Assembly (NCBI RefSeq): GCF_007859075.1
Contig: NZ_VOAK01000026.1
Location: 1 to 64,000 of the forward strand
DNA: 64,000 nt
Origin: Gemmobacter aquaticus
Lineage (GTDB): Bacteria; Pseudomonadota; Alphaproteobacteria; Rhodobacterales; Rhodobacteraceae
Reading direction: 5' to 3'
Shown here: piece by piece, positions 17,038 to 25,258 of the stretch
How the letters are laid out: the number at the start of each line of letters is the position of its first letter
Numbering within the stretch: position 1 is the first letter of the stretch
Made by a program: the position numbers and the translations under genes
The notes under the pieces: generated by a model
Seen by the model: only the letters and a program-made list of their open reading frames with translations
Told to the model about the DNA's origin: nothing
Database searches by the model: none

Positions 17038-17262
17038 TCAGACTCCTGCCGTCAGCTGCAGTCCAAGGTCCCGGCATATCTGCATCACGAGGCCGATGCG
17101 CGCAGTTTCCTTGCCGTTTTCGATTGCACTGACGGTGGGGGTCGACACGCCGCTCTGCATCGCCACATCGGCCTGTGTCAGCCCAAGCGCAAGCCGACGG
17201 TCGCGTATGGCGCGGCCAAGGTCTGCGGGAGTTTGTAGCAGGAAGGGAGTGTATGGAGCCAT
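17038..17262 (-). CDS. hipB: HipB-type XRE antitoxin
   Basis: A protein of 74 residues with a Cro/C1 helix-turn-helix (LALGLTQADVAMQSGVSTPTVSAIENGK), just upstream of hipA. HipB binds HipA and represses the operon. Three copies of a 14-bp palindromic operator lie directly before the gene at exact 50-bp intervals. Confidence 0.92.
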   Translation of the reverse strand: MAPYTPFLLQTPADLGRAIRDRRLALGLTQADVAMQSGVSTPTVSAIENGKETARIGLVMQICRDLGLQLTAGV

Positions 17263-17266
17263 GACT

Positions 17267-17380
17267 TCAATGATCGTTGATATGCGAAGAGAATATGGGT
17301 CAGGATGTGTCTTGCGTCAATGATCGTTGAAAAATCGGGCCGGCGGGACGCTTGGCATCCAGAAACTAAACGATCATTGA
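17267..17380. promoter_or_regulatory. Three-operator array upstream of hipBA
   Basis: TCAATGATCGTTGA occurs at 17267-17280 and 17317-17330, and the variant TAAACGATCATTGA at 17367-17380. Each is a near-palindrome of the form TCAAYGATCRTTGA. The spacing is exactly 50 bp between neighbours, close to five helical turns, so bound HipB dimers would lie on roughly the same face of the DNA. Confidence 0.8.
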
Positions 17381-17485
17381 TGTGATATGTCGTCTCTGCC
17401 GGATACTCTGGTTCGGCACATGGGAAGACCACGGCGCTTTTCTAGGTACGAACCCTTCGTCACGCTTACGAGTATTCAACGGGGA

Positions 17486-20400
17486 TCATAGCGATGAACC
17501 GCATGCCTCGGCGATCTCCACCACCTCCAGCGTTCCGTGGTCGATCCAGAAGATCGCGGCACCGCGGAGGCGTGACTGGGGAAGCAGCTCGGGAACCAGC
17601 CGGGCGTAGGCGGCGAGCTGTGGCCAGTAGGGGCCAAGTCCTGTGCCGGTGCCGCCCGACTTGTGGTCGATCAGCATGCATCCATCCGGGCCGATGGCCA
17701 GCAGGTCGATTGTGCCGGGGATCTCGGCGCCCTCCGGGGTCTGGCCGAGAATCGGGATCTCGCAGATGAGGCGGGTGTAACCTTGCGAGGTTAGCCAGCC
17801 TTTCAGCGCCTCGGCACGGGCTCTGACCGCCGCCAGGGTATCCGGATCAAGCCCGGTTGCCTCGGGAAGGGCAGGGGCAAGCTCAGGGCGGGTCAGGTGG
17901 GTGCGCAGCGCCAGGTGCAGCGCAGTGCCACGGGTGGCATCGTTTGCGACTGTGCCCCAGGCCGGGCCAAGCGTGATGCCCCGGCTGACCGGCGCTGCCC
18001 CGCGCGCTGAGAGTTGCGAGGGCTGCAGCCGCCAGGGGCTCTGCGGCACCGGGGGCAGGGGGACGCCCGCCCCTGGGCGCGCCGGCCGGTCTGTAGTGCC
18101 GGTGCCGAATTCAGTGAACCCGGCCTGTTCGGGCACTCCAGTCACATTCGCCGGGCAGGCGACACCACCGATCCGAAGTTCACCGGCACCCAGAACCGGC
18201 GAACAATTATCCTCGAACACATGGAAAAGGCAGCTGGCTTCGGGTGCCTCTTCCTCGCGTTCCTTCAAAAAGGCGGGCCATTCCAGCACCAGCCGGTCGC
18301 GGGCGCGGGTCAGCGCGACATAGAGGAGGTTCCGGGCATTGGCCTCGAAGTCCGCTCGGCGATCCTCGACGAAACGCGCCTTGACTTCGGGCGCGGCGAA
18401 AGACGGGGTGTGGATCAGCCGGGCCGAGGCCAGAACGGCCGCCATGTCGTCAATCCGGTCGAGCGCCTCGAAGCGGGTCGAGGTGGTGCCGGGGCGTTCG
18501 GCGATGGCGTGGTCGAATTCGGTCACCACCACGACGGGCCATTCCCGGCCCTTCGAGGCATGCCAGGTCACGATCTCCACCGCTTCTGCGCTGTCGGCCG
18601 AAGGGTCGGGCCTGCGGTCGAAGTCGCGCTCTCCGGCGCGTGCGTCGAGCCAGCCGAGGAACACCTTGGCGGTGTCGCCATGGAACCCAGAGGCGGCTCG
18701 GAGGTCACGGTGCGCGCCCTCGAAGGCCTCGGCCTCGGCCTCGAGGCGCAGAAGGTCTGCGCGGGATTGGTCGGGCTCGGGCAGCCCGTCGGCCCAGGGA
18801 CGAAGCCCAGCAGTCTCGATCACCAGATCAATCGCGGAGGTGATCGGCAGATGGGCGAGCCGATCCGCCAGCGCAGCCAGCCGCATCAGCGCCGGGTCGT
18901 CCGCCAGCATCCCGTCGATCTGCCGTGCCATGGCCTGTTCCAGCGGCAGCGGATCAGGGCCCAGTGTGCGCAGCAGTAGGCCTGCGTGGATGTCGGCAGG
19001 GTTGGCGGCATAGGCCAGTGCTGCGCGGGCAGCCAGCACCACCGGGCTTTGCGCCCAGCCATCCTCGGAAATACGGACCGGCACGCCGCGCGCGCGCAAC
19101 TCCTCGGCATAGCGACCGGCGGTGACATGGCGACAGACCAGTAGCGCCACGTCCGAGGGACGGATCGCGCGCGCCTGACCCGAGTGTCGATCGGTGATTA
19201 TCTCGGCCCCGCTGAGCATTTTGGCAATGCGTTCGGCGATGTGTTCGGGCGGTCTGGAGCCGCTGCGCACAGTCCGGCCCTTTGTAACCTGCAGAACCTC
19301 CAGAGCGGGGCCATCGACCGGGGCGCGGGTCGGGGCCAGCGGCGTGTAACCCGCACCGAACAGCCCCGTGCCCATCGCGTTGATGAAGGCCATCACGGCG
19401 GGCGTCGATCGCCAGTTCTTCTCGAGCGGCTGGATCGCCTGCGGATTGGCTGCCGCGAGCGCGGTCGAGAGCCGCGCATCCGCCCCCTGGAAGCCCATTA
19501 TCGACTGTTTGACATCGCCCACCAGCAGCGTGCGCGGGGCAAAGCGCCCCAACTGCCAGAGCAGCGCAAACTGCACCGGGTTCGTGTCCTGAAACTCGTC
19601 GATGATGACGCAGTCCACCTCGTCGAGCACGGCCTGACGCACGGCGGGGTCGTTACGCAGAAGCCGCTCGGCACCGGTGATCATGTCGGCAAAGTCGATC
19701 AGGCCAAGCGCCTTCTTGCGTGCCTCATAGGCGGTCATCACCTCCTGCGCGCAAGCGATGAGGCAGGACAGATGCTGCTTGGCGTCCTGAAGCGGGCCAG
19801 GGTGCTGTGGCAGGACCTCGGCCGCGGCCATGATGGCCTCGGCCAGATCGTCATAGCCCGGCGGTGTTTTACTGTTCCGGTTTGAGACGAACAGATCGCG
19901 CAGAGACTGCCACACGCCCCAGTCACGACCCAGAAGGCTGCGGTCGCGCTGAACGCGACGGAAGAGCGCGAGGTTCTTCTCCAGCTTCTCGATGTTGGAT
20001 TTGGCCGTGACGGTTTCCATGCCGCCATCGGGGAAGGCCGCCAGCATCTCGGCCACCGCATCGGTCAGTGCCTTGGTCGCAGCCTCGGGGTCGGCCAGCA
20101 CCGGGCCATGCACCGCATCGAGCCGCGCAAGCGCCGGCGGGATCAGCCCTGGGTCGCGGCCGGTATCGCCGAGCGCGCGCAGCAGGTCGATCATTGCCAG
20201 AACCCGGCCGCGCAAGGAATCCTCGACCGTCTCGCCCTTTTGCCAGTCGGCGGCATAGCCATAGCGTTCGGGATCGGCCTTGATCGGGTCCAGCGCGCGG
20301 GCATGGGCCAGCGCCTGCCGGATCAGCAGATCCCGCTCGGCATCGCCCAGATGGCGCGGTTGTGGTGAGGCGCCTGCGGCCAGCGCGTGTTCGGTCAGCA

Positions 20401-20674
20401 GGCGCAGTCCCAGCCCGTGGATGGTTGAGACATAGGCCCGCTCCACCGCCAGCGCGCCCTCGACCAGCCCCTCGGCGAGAAGTCCCGCGCGGATGCGTTC
20501 GCGCAACTCGCTCGCGGCAGCCTCGGTGAAGGTGACGGCGAGGATGCGTTCGGGGCGCACCAGACCGCGCTTCACCCAATCGGCAAGCTGGGTCTTGATG
20601 CGGTGGGTCTTGCCGGCGCCGGCGCCAGCGGGGACGATGACAAGGCCGCCGTCCATGTTCAATTCCATGTTCAT
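17486..20674 (-). CDS. AddA-like UvrD-family helicase-nuclease
   Basis: A protein of 1062 residues. The superfamily 1A helicase has Walker A PAGAGAGKTHR (about 14-24), motif Ia VTFTEAAASEL, Walker B IIDEFQDTNP and the GDVKQSIMGFQGAD motif. The C-terminal RecB-type nuclease shows GTALHLALRTHL, PGTIDLLAI and MLIDHKSGG, that is His, Asp and Asp-x-Lys of the active site. AddA with AddB forms a two-subunit end-resecting helicase-nuclease. It is the last gene of the operon and overlaps the AddB-like gene by 4 bp. Divergence and context suggest a specialised defence or plasmid paralogue rather than the housekeeping enzyme. Confidence 0.88.
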   Translation of the reverse strand: MNMELNMDGGLVIVPAGAGAGKTHRIKTQLADWVKRGLVRPERILAVTFTEAAASELRERIRAGLLAEGLVEGALAVERAYVSTIHGLGLRLLTEHALAAGASPQPRHLGDAERDLLIRQALAHARALDPIKADPERYGYAADWQKGETVEDSLRGRVLAMIDLLRALGDTGRDPGLIPPALARLDAVHGPVLADPEAATKALTDAVAEMLAAFPDGGMETVTAKSNIEKLEKNLALFRRVQRDRSLLGRDWGVWQSLRDLFVSNRNSKTPPGYDDLAEAIMAAAEVLPQHPGPLQDAKQHLSCLIACAQEVMTAYEARKKALGLIDFADMITGAERLLRNDPAVRQAVLDEVDCVIIDEFQDTNPVQFALLWQLGRFAPRTLLVGDVKQSIMGFQGADARLSTALAAANPQAIQPLEKNWRSTPAVMAFINAMGTGLFGAGYTPLAPTRAPVDGPALEVLQVTKGRTVRSGSRPPEHIAERIAKMLSGAEIITDRHSGQARAIRPSDVALLVCRHVTAGRYAEELRARGVPVRISEDGWAQSPVVLAARAALAYAANPADIHAGLLLRTLGPDPLPLEQAMARQIDGMLADDPALMRLAALADRLAHLPITSAIDLVIETAGLRPWADGLPEPDQSRADLLRLEAEAEAFEGAHRDLRAASGFHGDTAKVFLGWLDARAGERDFDRRPDPSADSAEAVEIVTWHASKGREWPVVVVTEFDHAIAERPGTTSTRFEALDRIDDMAAVLASARLIHTPSFAAPEVKARFVEDRRADFEANARNLLYVALTRARDRLVLEWPAFLKEREEEAPEASCLFHVFEDNCSPVLGAGELRIGGVACPANVTGVPEQAGFTEFGTGTTDRPARPGAGVPLPPVPQSPWRLQPSQLSARGAAPVSRGITLGPAWGTVANDATRGTALHLALRTHLTRPELAPALPEATGLDPDTLAAVRARAEALKGWLTSQGYTRLICEIPILGQTPEGAEIPGTIDLLAIGPDGCMLIDHKSGGTGTGLGPYWPQLAAYARLVPELLPQSRLRGAAIFWIDHGTLEVVEIAEACGSSL

Positions 20675-23217
20675 TCCTCGGGGGCCTCGCGCAGGAAGGC
20701 GGTGACGAGGGCCGAGCCCTCGGTCAGCGCATAGGGGGTAAGGCCGGCTTCCTTGCGGAAGAAATCGGCGTCCTCTGTCGTGTTCAGCACGATGTGGCCC
20801 GTGCCAACCTCGGCCAGCCGTCGGGCCAGCTGCGCCACCGCGGCATCGCTGATCGCATCGCCCATATCGCGGGCCGGGCCGCCTGCAGTCAGGGCAATGC
20901 CGCTAGAGAGCAGCCCGCCATCGTTCATCAGGTGATAGGCAACCCCAAGCTTGCGGCCGATCAGCGGGCCCATGTCGTCGCCCTCGGTCCGGATCGGGCG
21001 GGCGATCATGTCGCGGTAGAGACCGGCTTGCAGGTCCCAGCCCGCCTCCATCCGGCGACGTCGACCGCTGGTCCCGCTTTTCTTGTGATCGACCACCAGC
21101 AATGCGCCATCCGGCAGTTCGAGGATCGCATCGGCCTTGCCACGCAGGCGGATGCCATGAGCCTCGCCTTGCAGCCACAACTCGTTGCCCAGCGTCCGCG
21201 CGCCGAGGTCGCGCAGGTGGTCGCGCCAGCGCAGGGCCGCGCGGGTGATATCGCGTTCAAGCCCCTTGCGCTCCATCTCCCAGGACGGGCTGCGCAGGAA
21301 GCCCGCGTGGCGGGTCAGGGCGTTGTCATAGGCAACGGCGACAGCTTCGGTCAGTGCCGTGTCGTCAGCGAGGGGCTGGTCAGGCAGGAAGACGTGCTCA
21401 AAGACATCATGCGCGATGTTGCCGCGCGCGATGACGTCCAGATCCTCGGCCGACCAGGAAAGATCCTTCGCGCCCATTTCATCAAGCAGCCAGGCGAGCG
21501 GGCTGACGAGCAGCGTCTCCAGACGGCTGGGCGACTGCGGCAGCGTCAGCCCCGCCTCGTCCCGGCGCAGGCCCAGCAGGTCGCGGCCGCCCAGATCCAG
21601 CGCCTCGGGCGGGGCAGGGGGGTCGGGAAGGGCCAGCGGGCGCTGATGCGGCGCCGGCCAGTCGGCAGGGTTCTGGCGGGCAAGGTCGATGACGAGATCC
21701 GCGGCATCACGTCCTTCGATCGCCCGCGCGACCAGCGAGAGCCCTGCCGAGGGCGCAAGCCGCGCCCCCGCCATGTCACGCCAGGGGATCAGGAAAGTGA
21801 CACTGCCGGACACGGCGCGCAGCTGTTCGTCAAAGAGCGCGAGGCTGCGCGCCAGCCCCTCGGCCCGGCCACTCAGGGAAAGGCCGGTCGTCTCGCGGAT
21901 GCGGGCGATCTCGCTGTCGAGGAACAGCGGATTGGCATGCGGGCGGGTGGGATAGAGACCTTCGGTGAAGTCGGTCACGATCAGGTGCCGGCAGCGCCGC
22001 CATGGGCTCTCACCGGCCTGCCAGAGGCTGACCCCCTCAAGCGTGCGGGCGGGGTCGGACTGCGTGGGCGGGGCAATCGCAATGCTGCGTAGCATCGTCT
22101 CCCAGTCGGGGCTGCCCTCGCCGATCAGCAGCGGCGCGAGCCGCGCGCGCAGCGAGGCCCCACCGGTCAGCCGGTCGCAGATCCGGTCCATGAGGAAGCG
22201 CAGTTGGGCAAGACTGGCGGCCGGGGCGCGGATGTCATCCCACAGCGCCTTGTGCTCGGGCGTGGCCTCCAGCGCACGGGCGCGGAAGCTGCCCTGCATC
22301 AGCGCTTCGGCCAGATCGCGGCCGGTCTGCGCCCCCCATGGCATGAGGGGGGAGAGGCAGAGCGAGGCCAGCACCATGGCAGGCGTCGGCGGGCGCTTGG
22401 CCAGCAGCAGATGCAGCAGTGTCTCGCCCGCGACGTCACGCTCGGGCAGGGTCGCAGGCAGGCCCGAGAGCGGCACGCCCTGCTCGGCGAAGGCACGGGC
22501 AAGCTGGAGCGGATCGGCCGCCGTCATCACCGCGATCTCACGCGCAGGGCATCCCGCCTCGATCAGTGCGCGGGCACGGGCGGCGGCGAAATCGGCGCAG
22601 AGCGCGGCATCGCGTAGGCCGTAGAAGGTGAGCGTCTCATCCACAGGGCCTGATGCCAGCTCCGGGCGCGCAAGTCCGGCCTGCAAGGCTGCCAGGCGGG
22701 TGTCCTCGGGTGCGCCATCCGGCGCGGGCAGGGGCGCAACCGTCCCGAACTCGGCCTGCAGGCGATCGTAGAGCGCGCGCATCGCCGGCGGTGCCAGCGG
22801 ATCGAGCGAGCCCTCGACCACGGGAAGCCGATCGAGGAACTGACCCGTGGGCAGGGTCAGCACATGGCGCACCGTCGCCAGCCCCTCGGGCAGGGCATCG
22901 CCCATCGCCTGCCAGAGGGCGACCAGCGCCGCCAGATGCCGCTGCGCCCGGCTATCGGGCAAGTTGAGCGCGGCAGGCGGGCGCAGGTCGGGCGTGGCAA
23001 GCACCAACCCTTCCAGCGCGTGTGACACCGCCGCAATGGTCTCGACCGGCGCATTGGCGAGGCTCTCGGCCCAGACCGGATCAGACTCCGCCACAATCAC
23101 CCGCCCCGGCACCCATTCGGCGGGCCGGGGCGCCAGCGACAACTCGGCCAGCCGCGCATCAGTCAGCCGGTAGTGGAGGCCCGAGTGCGGGTCAGCGACG
23201 AGGAAGGGGGTGTGCAT
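20671..23217 (-). CDS. AddB-like PD-(D/E)XK nuclease
   Basis: A protein of 848 residues. The central part resembles a degenerate helicase domain without a Walker A loop, as in AddB. The C-terminal nuclease has GNIAHDVFEHVF, GIRLRGKADAILEL and LLVVDHKKSG, supplying the RecB-type His, Asp and Asp-x-Lys. No cysteines occur in the C-terminal third, so the iron-sulfur cluster of classical AddB seems absent; the usual cysteine-proline near the nuclease is SP here (LLVSPLAWLLDE). The gene follows the HNH gene by 24 bp and overlaps the AddA-like gene. Together they could form a two-nuclease resection engine. Confidence 0.85.
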   Translation of the reverse strand: MHTPFLVADPHSGLHYRLTDARLAELSLAPRPAEWVPGRVIVAESDPVWAESLANAPVETIAAVSHALEGLVLATPDLRPPAALNLPDSRAQRHLAALVALWQAMGDALPEGLATVRHVLTLPTGQFLDRLPVVEGSLDPLAPPAMRALYDRLQAEFGTVAPLPAPDGAPEDTRLAALQAGLARPELASGPVDETLTFYGLRDAALCADFAAARARALIEAGCPAREIAVMTAADPLQLARAFAEQGVPLSGLPATLPERDVAGETLLHLLLAKRPPTPAMVLASLCLSPLMPWGAQTGRDLAEALMQGSFRARALEATPEHKALWDDIRAPAASLAQLRFLMDRICDRLTGGASLRARLAPLLIGEGSPDWETMLRSIAIAPPTQSDPARTLEGVSLWQAGESPWRRCRHLIVTDFTEGLYPTRPHANPLFLDSEIARIRETTGLSLSGRAEGLARSLALFDEQLRAVSGSVTFLIPWRDMAGARLAPSAGLSLVARAIEGRDAADLVIDLARQNPADWPAPHQRPLALPDPPAPPEALDLGGRDLLGLRRDEAGLTLPQSPSRLETLLVSPLAWLLDEMGAKDLSWSAEDLDVIARGNIAHDVFEHVFLPDQPLADDTALTEAVAVAYDNALTRHAGFLRSPSWEMERKGLERDITRAALRWRDHLRDLGARTLGNELWLQGEAHGIRLRGKADAILELPDGALLVVDHKKSGTSGRRRRMEAGWDLQAGLYRDMIARPIRTEGDDMGPLIGRKLGVAYHLMNDGGLLSSGIALTAGGPARDMGDAISDAAVAQLARRLAEVGTGHIVLNTTEDADFFRKEAGLTPYALTEGSALVTAFLREAPEE

Positions 23218-23241
23218 GGGGTAGGGCCCTGATATGTTCGA

Positions 23242-24198
23242 TCATCGCGGCAGCACCAGCTTTGACAATCCGTCGATATCATCCAACCGACCGGATGCAT
23301 GAATCGCACGGTGACAGTTCGCACAAAGAAGCGCGTAATGCTCCAAGCCAAGAAAGCGCGTCTCTCCCTCTGCAAGTTCAGAATAAGGAACCTTATGGTG
23401 GACTTCGAGACACTTTTCTGAAACGTTTGGTTCACGAGTAGAGTGAGGGTCGAAACCGCAGGATTGGCAAGTTGACCCTAGGCGAGCGCGCACATGGTGG
23501 TATTGACCTTGCCTCTCAAGGCGCTCACTAAGTATCTTAGCTCGAGTCTCTTTAATACTCATGCTGTCTGCGATATTAGTGAACGAAAGTGATTCAACTT
23601 GCAAATGCAGTTGCTCTAGCCGTTGCCTGTATTTTTGCTGCGAGGTTGCGTAAGGCGCACGTTCGTCCAAAAAGAGGTGCCGGTTGATAGCGTGCTTTTG
23701 GTTAAGCCCGAAATCTCTCAAATCGCCAATGGCCGGTCGATACTCTTCCGGGATCAAGACAGCTCTCTTCGAGCGAACTCGATATTTCAGATCAGAGAAT
23801 GATTGCCCTTCTGAGTTATGGAGCTTGAGGTAGCTTGGCGGAAATGGTTGGGGAGAGCTGAATACGGTGGCATTCTCATACCATCCAATGAGGCACATCG
23901 CATTATCAAGTGGCCTGCGCGCGACCCAAAATACCATTGGGCACTCGACACTCTCGGCGGAGCCAATGTCTGGGTCAATCCTGGATAAATCTATATCCGC
24001 GTCTTCGCCGAGTCTTTTGAGGGGAAAATAACCATAAAAATATGATGCCGGTGAGGTTCCGCTCCTTAGAAAATTGAAACAATCATACGAGACGATTTCC
24101 TCGTCGTTGCCTTCATTGTAGGCGGGGTCATGAGATGGTTCATCGTAAGTCTGATATGTGGGTCGCCAGCTGATCCTGATTTGAATTGGATACGCCAT
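23242..24198 (-). CDS. HNH endonuclease with uncharacterised N-terminal domain
   Basis: A protein of 318 residues. The C-terminal HNH fold is intact: CQSCGFDP, then CLEVHHKVPYSEL, then YALLCANCHRAIHASGR, giving two CxxC zinc pairs and the catalytic His-His and downstream His. The first 190 residues are mixed alpha/beta and match nothing I recognise; they could recognise a modified base or bind a partner. The gene is visibly more A+T-rich than both neighbours, suggesting a separate acquisition. It is third in the operon, 38 bp after the WYL gene and 24 bp before the AddB-like gene. It most likely nicks or cuts DNA. Confidence 0.88.
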   Translation of the reverse strand: MAYPIQIRISWRPTYQTYDEPSHDPAYNEGNDEEIVSYDCFNFLRSGTSPASYFYGYFPLKRLGEDADIDLSRIDPDIGSAESVECPMVFWVARRPLDNAMCLIGWYENATVFSSPQPFPPSYLKLHNSEGQSFSDLKYRVRSKRAVLIPEEYRPAIGDLRDFGLNQKHAINRHLFLDERAPYATSQQKYRQRLEQLHLQVESLSFTNIADSMSIKETRAKILSERLERQGQYHHVRARLGSTCQSCGFDPHSTREPNVSEKCLEVHHKVPYSELAEGETRFLGLEHYALLCANCHRAIHASGRLDDIDGLSKLVLPR

Positions 24199-24236
24199 AC
24201 TAGTTCCTTTCTTGGACTAAAATTGGTGATACGTGG

Positions 24237-25208
24237 TCAAGCCGCATCGGGACCCGTTCCGTTGACTTCCAACTTTCCGAACCGCACCTCCACCTTCCCC
24301 TCCCACCGGGCCAGATACCATTGCATCTCTTGCCGGCCGCCCGCCCTGAAGCGGACGACCAGCGAACCATCCTCCAGACGCTCAGTTTCCTGGCGGGGGT
24401 GGAAGATGTAGGACGCGGCTTCGTCCGCGACCTCGGGGATGAAGCGCCATTCGACGTCCTGGGGTTCTTCGCGCCAGATGCCAAAGCTATCGGCCAGCCA
24501 ATCCTGCAGGTCGAAACCTTCGGGGCGTGTGTAGACGTCGGGCTCAAGTTCAATCTGCTCGAACCCGGCCAGGGCAAAGAGGCGCAGGTCATCCTGGTAT
24601 TCGCTCCAGGCCAGAAGGTATTGCCGCCCGTCGCCGAGGAGCAGCGCGATCGGGCCGAGGCGGGTGTTGCGCGACAGCTTGCCGCTGGTGCGGGCGCGGT
24701 GATCGGCCGAGATCATGACCCCGGCCAGGATGGCTTCGCGCAGGGTCGACAGAGTCTCCGGGGCGATGCGTTCACGCGGGCCTGGGCGAAAGGCCACGCC
24801 ATCCGCCAACAACTGCGCCTCCAGATCAGCCGAGAGCTTGCGACGCTGGTCGCCGCGCTGCATCGCCTGCACCTTGGCCGTCAGCCGTGCGAGCGTCTCG
24901 GCCGTGTCGATGTCACCTTCGCGGCGGGCGATGGCTGCGGCGCGGTGCGCGGCAGCAAGCTCGTCAAGCGAGGGTTCTACCATCCGGCCCAAAGTGCCGG
25001 GCGGAAAGCGCCAGCGCTTGCGGCCGTTGTCGTCGGGCGGCAATTCCTCGATCTGTGGGAAAACGAACAGAAGGGTGTCGCGCATGCGCTCGGCGGAACG
25101 ACGACAGACGCCGCACATGTCGGCAATCTCCAGAAGGCTGAGACCTTCGGCTGACCCCTGCATCGCCACCGCGATCCTCAGGAGGTCTGCCAGACGACCA
25201 TAACGCAT
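24237..25208 (-). CDS. WYL-domain transcriptional regulator, second copy
   Basis: A protein of 323 residues from ATG 25208 (MRYGRLADLLRIAVAM). The helix-turn-helix (GLSLLEIADMCGVCRRSAERMRDTL) is followed by a WYL domain (YLLAWSEYQDDLRLFALAGFEQIEL) and a WCX-like C-terminus. It is a paralogue of the protein at 9168-10148, with the same order of domains and similar spacing. It lies between the AAA+ ATPase and HNH genes in the minus-strand operon, so it probably senses a ligand and controls this operon. Confidence 0.87.
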   Translation of the reverse strand: MRYGRLADLLRIAVAMQGSAEGLSLLEIADMCGVCRRSAERMRDTLLFVFPQIEELPPDDNGRKRWRFPPGTLGRMVEPSLDELAAAHRAAAIARREGDIDTAETLARLTAKVQAMQRGDQRRKLSADLEAQLLADGVAFRPGPRERIAPETLSTLREAILAGVMISADHRARTSGKLSRNTRLGPIALLLGDGRQYLLAWSEYQDDLRLFALAGFEQIELEPDVYTRPEGFDLQDWLADSFGIWREEPQDVEWRFIPEVADEAASYIFHPRQETERLEDGSLVVRFRAGGRQEMQWYLARWEGKVEVRFGKLEVNGTGPDAA

Positions 25209-25258
25209 TGCTTCACCAATAATTATGGCTGACACCTTCGCCACGGCGGAACGGCCTG

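Noticed and set aside
20794-22092. 432-codon plus-strand frame
   Set aside because: Antisense to the AddB-like nuclease gene; no motif.
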